This document shows, piece after piece, positions 1-6,700 of a stretch of DNA of 19,462 bases. This DNA is from Steroidobacteraceae bacterium (GTDB taxonomy: Bacteria; Pseudomonadota; Gammaproteobacteria; Steroidobacterales; Steroidobacteraceae): contig JAJTCR010000006.1 in the NCBI GenBank assembly GCA_021325695.1, positions 1 to 19,462 of the forward strand, given 5' to 3'. The notes below the pieces were generated by a model. The model made no database searches. It had not been told where the DNA came from and saw only the letters and a list, made by a program, of their open reading frames with translations. A program made the translations under genes and the position numbers. Position 1 is the first letter of the stretch. Each line of letters starts with the position of its first letter.

Positions 1-659
1 CTGCTGCCGAGTTCTTCCTTGGTGAGTTTCTGGCCGGCCGCCGCGACGACCGGCGGCCCCGCGACGAACATCTGCGCCTGGCCTCGCACCAGCACGCAGT
101 AGTGGCTCGCCACGGTTTTCGCCGCGCCGAAGCCCGCAATCGGCCCGAGCCCGAGGCTCACCACCGGCACGGTCGCCAGGTTGCGCACCATGAATTCCCA
201 GCCGGGCAGGTAGGGCACGTACGTGTAGCCGAGCGACTCGAGCGACTTCACCGAGCCCCCGCCGCCGCTGCCCTCCACGAGGCGAACCAGGGGCAGGCGC
301 AGGTCGTGCGCCATCTGCTCCGCCGCGACCTGCTTCTCGATGATCGACGCGTCCGAGGCGCCGCCCCGCACCGTGAAGTCGTCGCCGGCGACCACGACGT
401 TGCGGCGCGCGATGCGACCGCGCCCGAAGACGAAGTTGGTCGGCGTGAACGTCACGAGCGCACCGGACTCGTCGTAGCCGGCCGCGCCGGTGATGGATCC
501 GATCTCGCGGAAGCTGCCGGGGTCGAGCAGCGCGTCGATCCGTTCGCGCACCGTGAGGCGACCGGCCTTGTGCTGCCTGGCCACCTTCTCCTCACCACCC
601 ATTTCGCGCCCGAGCGCCTGGCGCTGTCGCAGCTCCTCGATCTCCTTGTCCCAGCTCAT
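1..659 (-). CDS. Acyl-CoA carboxylase, carboxyltransferase (beta) subunit, N-terminal part
   Basis: The frame is open from the ATG at 659 to the window edge, giving the first ~219 residues (a full family member is about 510-540). The protein starts MSWDKEIEELRQRQALGREMG and continues with HKAGRLTVRERIDALLDPGSF, the usual N-terminus of propionyl-/methylcrotonyl-/geranyl-CoA carboxylase beta subunits. FVFGRGRIARRNVVVAGDDFTVRGGA follows, then the glycine-rich EGSGGGGSV. These subunits transfer CO2 from biotin to an acyl-CoA in the cytoplasm and need a biotin carboxylase/BCCP partner, which is not in the window. A purine-rich GAGGGGA lies directly before the ATG. It diverges from the CaiC-like ligase. 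A carboxylase here suits handling of propionyl-CoA or branched enoyl-CoA products. Which acyl-CoA it uses cannot be decided from this half. Confidence 0.9.
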   Translation of the reverse strand, partial: MSWDKEIEELRQRQALGREMGGEEKVARQHKAGRLTVRERIDALLDPGSFREIGSITGAAGYDESGALVTFTPTNFVFGRGRIARRNVVVAGDDFTVRGGASDASIIEKQVAAEQMAHDLRLPLVRLVEGSGGGGSVKSLESLGYTYVPYLPGWEFMVRNLATVPVVSLGLGPIAGFGAAKTVASHYCVLVRGQAQMFVAGPPVVAAAGQKLTKEELGS

Positions 660-726
660 TTCCCCTCACCGGGACGGGTCGATCCCGTCACTTGCATAAT
701 TAAACCGACGACGACATCCTAGCAGG
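660..726. promoter_or_regulatory. Divergent intergenic region with a short dyad
   Basis: This 67-bp gap separates the carboxylase start (minus) from the acyl-CoA ligase start (plus), so it must hold both promoters unless one reads through from elsewhere. It contains a perfect dyad, GACGGG-N5-CCCGTC at 673-689, and next to it the only AT-rich stretch nearby (TTGCATAATTAAA, 692-704). The AT-rich part could supply a -10 in either direction; no convincing -35 was found. The dyad lies 14 bp upstream of the carboxylase start, so a bound repressor would block that gene. Operator function is inference. Confidence 0.35.
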
Positions 727-2364
727 ATGGACGATCCGCGCAGGATTCCGACGCGAGCCGAATGCGTGGTCGGCGAGTTGCTGCGACGCTGGGCCCGCGA
801 ACGCCCGGCGCACCCGTTCCTCGAGTTCGAGGACGGCACGGCGTGGTCGTTCGTCGAGACGCTCGATCGCGTACAACGGGCCGCCGGCGCGCTGCACAGG
901 CTCGGCGTCCGCCAAGGGTCGCACGTGCTCGGCTGGATGCCCAACCGGCGCGAAGCCGTGCTCGGCTGGCTCGCCGCCAATTATCTCGGCGCGGTGCACG
1001 TCCCGCTCAACACGGGCTATCGCGGCCGCCTGCTGCAGCACGCCATCGACCTCTCCGGGGCCACGGTGCTGCTCGCCGACGCCAGCCTGTGGCCGCGACT
1101 CGCGGAAATCGCCCCCGCCCGGCTGCGCGACGTGATCGTGGTCGGCGGTTCGCCGCCGGACGCGACGCCATTGCGCTGCCACCCGGCATCGATCCTCGAG
1201 GGGCAGGCACGTGCCGAACCCGAACGCCCGGTCGAGCCGTGGGACCCGATTTACCTGATGCTGACCTCGGGTACGACCGGTCCTTCGAAAGCCGTGATCT
1301 GCACCTACGTGCAGGCGTGGTGCGGTGCGGCCATGGGCATGGATTATTTCGACGCACAGGACCGCCTGCTCGCGAACCTGCCGTTGTTCCACGTGAGCGG
1401 CGCGGGCGCGGTGCTCGACCGGCTGACCAAGGGCGGCACGTGCGTGCTCGTCGACGGGTTCAGTGCGACGAGTTTCTGGCCTACGGTGCGTCGCTTTCGC
1501 ATCACCGGCGCCTGCCTGGTGGGCGCCATGACGCAGTTCCTGCTGCGCCAGCCGCCGGGTCCGGACGACCGCACTCACACGTTGCGCAACGTCGTGACGG
1601 TGCCCTGGAACGAGGACTCGAAAGCCGTGGCGGAGCGTTACGGCCTGCTGATGCGCACGGCGTTCAACATGACCGAAACGGCCGTGCCGATCCGCTCCGC
1701 CGCCAACCCCGCGGCGCTGGGCACCTGCGGCCAGGCACGCGACGGGGTCGAAGCGCGCGTGGTCGATGCGCACGACATCGAAGTGCCCCACGGCCAGGTC
1801 GGCGAACTGATCCTGCGCACGTCGCGTCCCTGGGAACTCACGCCTGGCTACTTCGGCAACCCGGCGGCGACGGCTGCCGCCTGGCGCAACGGCTGGTTCC
1901 ACACCGGCGACGCGTTCCGACGCGACGCGGAAGGCAACTTCTACTTCGTAGACCGACTCAAGGACTCGATCCGTCGTCGCGGCGAGAACATTTCGTCGTT
2001 CGAGGTGGAGGCCGAGGCGCTGTGCCATGCGGCCGTGCTCGAGGCTGCGGCGATCGCAGTACCGAGCGACGATGCCGAGGACGAGGTGATGCTCATCGTC
2101 ACGCTGGACCAGTCGCAAGGGTTCGATCCGGCCGAACTGCTGCAATTCCTCGAGCCGCGCATGGCGCACTACATGCTGCCGCGCTACGTGCGCGTGGTGG
2201 AGTCGATGCCGAAGACGCCGACCGCCAAGATCGAGAAGCATCGCCTGCGCGCCGAGGGCGTCACCGCCGGGACCTGGGACCGCGAGGCCCACGGCATCAC
2301 GGTGCGCGCGGGACGCCTGCACCTGAAACCCACGGCCGGCGCAGCGGCGTCGGCCCATCGCTGA
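727..2364 (+). CDS. CaiC-like AMP-forming acyl-CoA ligase
   Basis: This 545-residue ANL-superfamily enzyme would activate a carboxylic acid to its CoA thioester through an acyl-adenylate in the cytoplasm. Visible motifs are the phosphate-binding loop TSGTTGPSKA (~180-189), the adenine-site NMTET (~314-318), HTGD (392-395), the hinge DRLKDSIRRRGENIS (~409-423) and a C-terminal TPTAKIEKHRLR with the likely catalytic lysine near 501. The overall pattern (MTET, RRRGENISSFEVE) resembles crotonobetaine/carnitine-CoA ligase and related ligases more than long-chain FadD. The ATG at 727 is preceded by AGCAGG. The gene heads a co-directional run with two thiolases, the first starting 34 bp downstream. 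The true substrate is not evident; carnitine itself is unlikely because no other cai gene is present. Confidence 0.9.
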   Translation: MDDPRRIPTRAECVVGELLRRWARERPAHPFLEFEDGTAWSFVETLDRVQRAAGALHRLGVRQGSHVLGWMPNRREAVLGWLAANYLGAVHVPLNTGYRGRLLQHAIDLSGATVLLADASLWPRLAEIAPARLRDVIVVGGSPPDATPLRCHPASILEGQARAEPERPVEPWDPIYLMLTSGTTGPSKAVICTYVQAWCGAAMGMDYFDAQDRLLANLPLFHVSGAGAVLDRLTKGGTCVLVDGFSATSFWPTVRRFRITGACLVGAMTQFLLRQPPGPDDRTHTLRNVVTVPWNEDSKAVAERYGLLMRTAFNMTETAVPIRSAANPAALGTCGQARDGVEARVVDAHDIEVPHGQVGELILRTSRPWELTPGYFGNPAATAAAWRNGWFHTGDAFRRDAEGNFYFVDRLKDSIRRRGENISSFEVEAEALCHAAVLEAAAIAVPSDDAEDEVMLIVTLDQSQGFDPAELLQFLEPRMAHYMLPRYVRVVESMPKTPTAKIEKHRLRAEGVTAGTWDREAHGITVRAGRLHLKPTAGAAASAHR

Positions 2365-2398
2365 CGCATTTCGCAACGTACATGGCCAGGATCCACGC

Positions 2399-3628
2399 AT
2401 GGCGATACACCTGATCGGCGGCTACCAGACGGATTTCGCGCGCGTCTGGTCGCGCGAAGGCCTCGACTACACCGACATGATGCGCGAAGCCATCGACGGC
2501 GCGCTCGAATCCTGCCGGCTCGACGCCGACGAGATCGACACGATCCACGTCGGCAATGCCTTCGGCGAGCTGTACCGGGGCCAGGGCCACCTTGCCGCGA
2601 TGGTGGCGCAAATCAAGCCGGAACTGTTCGGCAAGCCCGCGATGCGGCACGAGGCGGCCTGCGCCTCGAGCTCCCTCGGCGTGCTCTCGGCGTCGGCCGA
2701 AATCGAGGCGGGAAGGTACGACTGCATCCTCGTGCTCGGCGTCGAGGAAGAGAAGAACCTGCCGGGCGACCAGGCCTCGCAGGTCCAGAACGCCGCATCG
2801 TGGCAGGGGCGCGAAGGGCTCGACTGCAAGTTCGTCTGGCCCGCGGTCTTCGGTCGCATCGCGATGGAGTACGAGTCGCGCTACGGACTCGACCGGCGTC
2901 ACCTCAACCGCATCGCCGAAATCAACATGGGCAACGCGAAACGCAATCCGCACGCCCAGACCCGCAACTGGAGCTTCCGGGCCGAGACGTTCACCGATGA
3001 CGACCAGTACAACCCCGTGATCGAGCCCGGCACGCGCCGCCAGGATTGCGGCCAGATCACCGACGGGGCCGTCGCGGTCGTGCTCTGCTCGGACGCGTTC
3101 ATGGCGCGCTACGCAGCACGACGCGGCGCGCGGGTCGACGATTTTCCGCGCATCCTCGGCTGGGGCCACACCAACGCGGGCATCCGCTTCCAGGACAAGC
3201 TCGAACGCGGCCGCGGCGCGACGTACATGTTCCCGCACGTGCGCAAGGCCATCGAGGATGCGTGGCGGCGCGCCGGCATCGCCGGCGTCGAGGCGCTCGA
3301 CGGCATCGAGACGCACGACTGCTTCACGTCCACCGAGTACATGGCGATCGACCACTTCGGCCTCGTGCCGCCCGGGCAAAGCTGGCAGGCGGTCGAGGAC
3401 CGCACCATCGAACTCGGCGGCCGCTGTCCCGTGAATCCGTCGGGCGGCCTGATCGGGGTCGGTCACCCGGTGGGCGCGACGGGCGCTCGCATGCTGCTCG
3501 ACGCGGGGCGGCAGGTCACCGGCACGGCCGGCGAGTACCAGGTCGAAGGGGCGAACACGTTCGGCACTCTCAACATCGGCGGCTCGCTCGGCACGGTCGT
3601 GAGCCTGGTCGTCGGGCGTGGCGCCTGA
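2399..3628 (+). CDS. SCP2-type thiolase / acetyl-CoA acetyltransferase-like
   Basis: A 409-residue thiolase-fold protein of the sterol-carrier-protein-2 (SCPx-like) class, expected to cleave a 3-ketoacyl-CoA with CoA. The nucleophile is likely C88 in HEAACASSS. The class-specific HDCF replaces the usual NEAF (H306, C308), and NPSGGLIGVGHPVGATG holds H356. As in SCP2 thiolases there is no C-terminal CxGGG; the HDCF cysteine is thought to serve as acid/base. These residues argue for a working thiolase rather than a pure aldolase. Many members are encoded next to a DUF35 OB-fold or MaoC-like partner; no DUF35 gene is adjacent here. An AGGA lies upstream of the ATG at 2399. The gene ends 10 bp before the next thiolase and is probably translationally linked to it. 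Confidence 0.9.
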   Translation: MAIHLIGGYQTDFARVWSREGLDYTDMMREAIDGALESCRLDADEIDTIHVGNAFGELYRGQGHLAAMVAQIKPELFGKPAMRHEAACASSSLGVLSASAEIEAGRYDCILVLGVEEEKNLPGDQASQVQNAASWQGREGLDCKFVWPAVFGRIAMEYESRYGLDRRHLNRIAEINMGNAKRNPHAQTRNWSFRAETFTDDDQYNPVIEPGTRRQDCGQITDGAVAVVLCSDAFMARYAARRGARVDDFPRILGWGHTNAGIRFQDKLERGRGATYMFPHVRKAIEDAWRRAGIAGVEALDGIETHDCFTSTEYMAIDHFGLVPPGQSWQAVEDRTIELGGRCPVNPSGGLIGVGHPVGATGARMLLDAGRQVTGTAGEYQVEGANTFGTLNIGGSLGTVVSLVVGRGA

Positions 3629-3638
3629 GGTCCGCCGC

Positions 3639-4802
3639 ATGCACGCATACGTGTACGACGCGCTGAGGACGCCCCGTGGCAAGGCCCGCGCCGAGGGCGG
3701 GCTCGCGGGCCTCAAACCGCAGGAACTGATCGGCGGTCTCGTCGATGCCCTCGAAGCGCGCGGACATGCGCCGCGGCGCGCGCAAGCGCTCGTGCTCGGC
3801 TGCGTCGGACAGGTCGGCGACCAGGGCGCGAACATTGCGCTGGTGTCGAAGCTGCACTCCAGGGTGGACGACGACGCCTACGCCGTCACCCTGAACAACT
3901 ACTGCGTGTCCGGCCTCACGGCGATCGGGCACGCTGCGGCGCGCGTCGCGGGCGGCGACCTCGATCGGGCGCTCGCCGGTGGGGTCGAGATGATGTCGCG
4001 GGTACCGTTCCTCGGCGACCAGGCCGGTTACTACACCGACGCGAGCTTTCCCAGGCGCACGCGCTTCATTCCGGTCGTCCTCGCCGCCGATCGACTCGCC
4101 GAAGCGCAGGGCATCTCACGCGAAGCGCTCGACGCCGTCGCGCTGACGTCGCAGCAGCGGGCCGCCGCGGCGGAGAAGACGCCGGCGCTCGTCGCGTCGC
4201 GCGTACCGCTCGGCGGTCTCGCGCTCGACGAGTGCATTCGTCCCCAGACGACGGCCGAGTCCCTGCGCGCGATGCCGCCGTCGTTCGTCGCGCTGTCCGA
4301 GCAGTATCGCGACGCGCTCGACGGCCCGGTCGACCATCGGCACACGATCGGCCACGCGCCCCCAGTCTGCGACGGCGCTGCGCTCGCGCTGGTGGGAGCC
4401 GCACCGGCGGGGGACCAGCCACGGCCGCGTGCGCGGATCGTGGCCTACGCGGAAGCGGGCGGGGATCCGCACGCGTCGTTGCTCGCGGGGTTCACGGCGA
4501 TGGAGCGCGTGCTGCAGCGGACCGGCCTGTCGCTGGACGACATGGATCGCATCGAGTTCATGGAAGCGTTCGGCGTGACGATCGCGAAGTTCCTGCGCGA
4601 CCACGCCGTCGATGCGACCAAGGTCAACGTGGGCGGCGGCCACATCGCCCGCGGCCACCCGATGGGTGCGTCCGGCGCGATCCTGCTGTCCACCCTGCTC
4701 GATGCGCTCGACGCGGCCGACGGTGAACTCGGACTCGTGATCTGTTCCGGCGCGTCGGGGGTCGGCGCCGCGATGGTGGTGGAAAGGCTGGGAAGTGATT
4801 AG
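3639..4802 (+). CDS. FadA-type thiolase with atypical active-site motifs
   Basis: A 387-residue degradative-thiolase-like protein. The ATG at 3639 was chosen over the in-frame GTG at 3618 because it gives the usual N-terminus (MHAYVYDALRTPRGK), follows GAGG by 9 bases and avoids overlap with the previous gene. The nucleophile is C89 (NNYCVSGL). The other signatures are altered: the usual NEAF asparagine is methionine (FMEAFG, ~308), the C-terminal CxGGGxG is CSGASGVG (C369), and the GGAIALGHP loop reads GGGHIARGHP (H340). The Cys-His-Cys set remains, so activity is plausible, perhaps with a changed acyl specificity. The last two codons and the stop lie inside the heptad repeat that follows. 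It forms a pair with the SCP2-type thiolase; both probably belong to the ligase operon. Confidence 0.88.
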   Translation: MHAYVYDALRTPRGKARAEGGLAGLKPQELIGGLVDALEARGHAPRRAQALVLGCVGQVGDQGANIALVSKLHSRVDDDAYAVTLNNYCVSGLTAIGHAAARVAGGDLDRALAGGVEMMSRVPFLGDQAGYYTDASFPRRTRFIPVVLAADRLAEAQGISREALDAVALTSQQRAAAAEKTPALVASRVPLGGLALDECIRPQTTAESLRAMPPSFVALSEQYRDALDGPVDHRHTIGHAPPVCDGAALALVGAAPAGDQPRPRARIVAYAEAGGDPHASLLAGFTAMERVLQRTGLSLDDMDRIEFMEAFGVTIAKFLRDHAVDATKVNVGGGHIARGHPMGASGAILLSTLLDALDAADGELGLVICSGASGVGAAMVVERLGSD

Positions 4803-4913
4803 TGATTAGTGATCAGTGAACAGTGACTAGTCGGAAGCGTCGTTGCCGCTGCGCCCACACATTCGCCTTCCGTGTCCCTCACTAGTCCACTATTCACTAG
4901 TCACTAGTCCTGG
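4794..4913. repeat. Inverted heptad-repeat element between convergent genes
   Basis: The left arm has five tandem 7-mers of form AGTGANN (AGTGATT, AGTGATT, AGTGATC, AGTGAAC, AGTGACT; 4794-4828). The right arm has the complementary TCACTAG/TTCACTA/GTCACTA series (4879-4906), fading out by 4913. Inside the arms CGGAAG (4832-4837) pairs with CTTCCG (4867-4872), leaving a loop of about 29 bases. The whole is an imperfect 120-bp palindrome, noticeably more AT-rich than its surroundings. It sits exactly between the 3' ends of a thiolase and a SnoaL-like gene. It could work as a bidirectional terminator or mRNA-end stabiliser, or be a dispersed REP/MITE-like repeat. No poly-T tract follows either arm, so a simple intrinsic terminator is not certain. 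Confidence 0.8.
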
Positions 4914-5297
4914 TCACTTCTCCCGCAGCACCGCCGCCTGTGCCGGATCCACGTACTCCTCGATGCGCTGGATGCGTCCGTCGCGCAGCGTGATCACGCA
5001 GCAGGCGTACAGCTTCATCGCGCGACCGTTGGGCAGCTGCGCCTCGAGCACGTGTTGCTGGAACCATCCGCCGGGCACGATCTCGCGACGCAGGACGCTG
5101 TAGCGCCGTTGCGGCGCCTTGCGCACCATCCATTCCAGCAGCTTGAGGTTCTCCGGCAACGGCTGGTCGGCATTGTCGAAGTTGTGCCAGACCGTCGCAT
5201 CGGGGTGGTAGAACTCGCGAACGAGTTCGGCGTCACCGACGTTGAGCGCGTCGATGAAGCGGTCGGCGAACGCGAAGACGTCGTCGGTCGTGGGCAT
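4914..5297 (-). CDS. SnoaL-like / NTF2-fold protein
   Basis: A 127-residue protein with the small alpha+beta-barrel (NTF2/SnoaL) pattern: helix FAFADRFIDALNVGDAELVREFY, then HPDATVWHNFDN, and a closing strand pair ITLRDGRIQRIEEYVDPAQ (~102-120). The family includes ketosteroid isomerases, polyketide cyclases and limonene-epoxide hydrolases as well as non-catalytic binders, so the reaction is unassigned. The ATG at 5297 is preceded by GAGGA at good spacing; a longer frame upstream lacks family similarity. No signal peptide is seen, so it should be cytoplasmic. It is divergent from the thiolase at 5422 and convergent with the one ending at 4802. Confidence 0.8.
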   Translation of the reverse strand: MPTTDDVFAFADRFIDALNVGDAELVREFYHPDATVWHNFDNADQPLPENLKLLEWMVRKAPQRRYSVLRREIVPGGWFQQHVLEAQLPNGRAMKLYACCVITLRDGRIQRIEEYVDPAQAAVLREK

Positions 5298-5421
5298 GCG
5301 GTGTCCTCGGGGCGGGGTCGAACCATAAGTCCAACGATGCAGGAGGGCAAGCGACGACGGGCGTTGACGCGCGGCCGCGCATGCGGTCAACTGTCACTTT
5401 CGCAATGAGACTGAGGCATCC
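5298..5421. promoter_or_regulatory. Divergent promoter region with nested palindromes
   Basis: This 124-bp gap lies between the SnoaL-like gene (minus) and the thiolase that opens the long plus-strand operon. It holds GTTGAC-N17-GTCAAC (5363-5368 and 5386-5391), enclosing a perfect 12-bp palindrome GCGCGGCCGCGC (5369-5380) and a perfect CGCATGCG (5378-5385). TTGACG at 5364 is a good -35 match, but the matching -10 (TCAACT) is weak. The palindromes are candidate operators for control of the degradation operon. GAGG precedes the thiolase ATG. No regulator gene is in the window. Confidence 0.4.
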
Positions 5422-6630
5422 ATGAGTCGCACCGCCGTGATCGTCGCCACCGCGCGCACGCCGATCGGCAAGGCGTTCCGCGGCGCGTTCAACGACACCG
5501 AGGGCACGACGCTCGCGGGACATGCCGTGGCCGAGGCCGTGCGCCGCGCGGGCGTCGCGCCCGCGGAGGTCGAGGACGTCGTGCTCGGCTGCGCAGTGCC
5601 ACAAGGAACGACCGGGCAGAACATCGCGCGCTTCGCGGCGCTGCGGGCCGGCCTGCCCGTCACGGTGCCCGGCATGACGGTCGAGCGCGCGTGCTCGTCG
5701 GGGCTCATGGCGGTCGCGTCTGCGGCGCGACACATCGTCGTCGACGGGGCCGAAATCGTGGTCGCGGGCGGCGTCGAGTCGGTGTCGCTGGTGCAGAACG
5801 AGCGCGTCAACTACGAACGGCTCGGCGACGCCTGGCAGCGCGAGCACTACCCCGAACTCGCGACCAGCATGATCGAGACCGCCGAGGTGGTCGCAGAACG
5901 CTACGGCGTCTCGCGCGAGGTGCAGGACGAATATGCGTTGCAGTCCCAGCAGCGCACCGCCCAGGCGCAGCGCGAAGGTCGCTACGACGCCGAGATTGCC
6001 CCGCTCACGACGCGGATGATCCTGCGCGACAAGGAGACCGGCGCGGTGTCGCAACGCGAGGTCACGCTGCGGCTCGACGAAGGCAACCGGCCGGAGACGA
6101 CGCTGGACGACCTGCGCAAGCTGAAACCCGTGTTCAGGGGTGGCCACTACATTGCCGAAGGCAGGTTCGTGACGGCCGGCAACGCCTCGCAGCTTTCCGA
6201 CGGCGCCGCAGCACTCGTGTTGATGGAAGCCGGGGCGGCCGAGCGTCGCGGTCTCACGGCGCTCGGAGCGTACCGTGGGCTTGCCGTCGCGGGCTGCAGG
6301 CCCGAAGAAATGGGCATCGGCCCCGTGTATGCGGTGCCGAAGCTGCTCGAGCGGCACGGCCTCACCGTCGACGACATCGACCTCTGGGAACTCAACGAGG
6401 CGTTCGCGAGCCAGCTGCTCTATTGCCGCGACACCCTCGGCATCCCGGACGCGCGCCTCAACGTGTCGGGCGGCTCGATCGCGATCGGCCATCCGTTCGG
6501 CATGACCGGCGCGCGTTGCGTCGGGCACCTGATGCACGAGGGAAGACGTCGCGGCGCGCGGTACGGCGTCGTGACGATGTGCGTGGGTGGTGGCATGGGC
6601 GCCGCGGGTCTGTTCGAGATCTACGGCTGA
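5422..6630 (+). CDS. Acetyl-CoA C-acyltransferase (classical thiolase II)
   Basis: A 402-residue protein with all canonical thiolase signatures: nucleophile C91 in VERACSSGLMA, NEAFA (~325-328), NVSGGSIAIGHPFGMTGAR with H357, and the C-terminal acid/base cysteine in CVGGGMGAAGLFE (~C387). It should cleave 3-ketoacyl-CoA to a shortened acyl-CoA plus acetyl- or propionyl-CoA in the cytoplasm. It starts at an ATG preceded by GAGG and appears to be the first gene of the operon that also encodes the dehydrogenase, hydratase and hydroxyacyl-CoA dehydrogenase steps, so it is the most likely terminal enzyme of that spiral. Length and motifs match active FadA/FadI-like thiolases. Confidence 0.95.
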   Translation: MSRTAVIVATARTPIGKAFRGAFNDTEGTTLAGHAVAEAVRRAGVAPAEVEDVVLGCAVPQGTTGQNIARFAALRAGLPVTVPGMTVERACSSGLMAVASAARHIVVDGAEIVVAGGVESVSLVQNERVNYERLGDAWQREHYPELATSMIETAEVVAERYGVSREVQDEYALQSQQRTAQAQREGRYDAEIAPLTTRMILRDKETGAVSQREVTLRLDEGNRPETTLDDLRKLKPVFRGGHYIAEGRFVTAGNASQLSDGAAALVLMEAGAAERRGLTALGAYRGLAVAGCRPEEMGIGPVYAVPKLLERHGLTVDDIDLWELNEAFASQLLYCRDTLGIPDARLNVSGGSIAIGHPFGMTGARCVGHLMHEGRRRGARYGVVTMCVGGGMGAAGLFEIYG

Positions 6631-6700
6631 CGATAGTCTGTTCGTGACCGTGCACTGGCGGCGAACACGGCTGCCGGACCGCGTCACGCGCGAGAACCAG

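Noticed and set aside
102..722. Plus-strand frame of 206 codons at the left edge
   Set aside because: It is antisense to the clearly homologous carboxyltransferase subunit; the sequence is His/Arg-rich without domain features.
727..2364. Carnitine metabolism locus suggested by the CaiC-like ligase
   Set aside because: No CaiA, CaiB, CaiD or carnitine transporter is nearby, so the name is only a family resemblance.
700..2400. Minus-strand open frame of 566 codons
   Set aside because: It mirrors the CaiC-like ligase in antisense; the composition is His/Arg/Ala-rich with no motif.
3618..3638. GTG start 21 bases upstream for the FadA-type thiolase
   Set aside because: It adds seven residues not typical of the family and overlaps the preceding gene, while the ATG at 3639 has GAGG at proper spacing.
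2297..3835. Minus-strand open frame of 512 codons
   Set aside because: It lies opposite the SCP2-type thiolase with no recognisable domain. Long antisense frames are expected at this GC content.
4794..4913. Heptad repeats as a CRISPR array
   Set aside because: The units are contiguous 7-mers with no spacers and face each other in inverted orientation.
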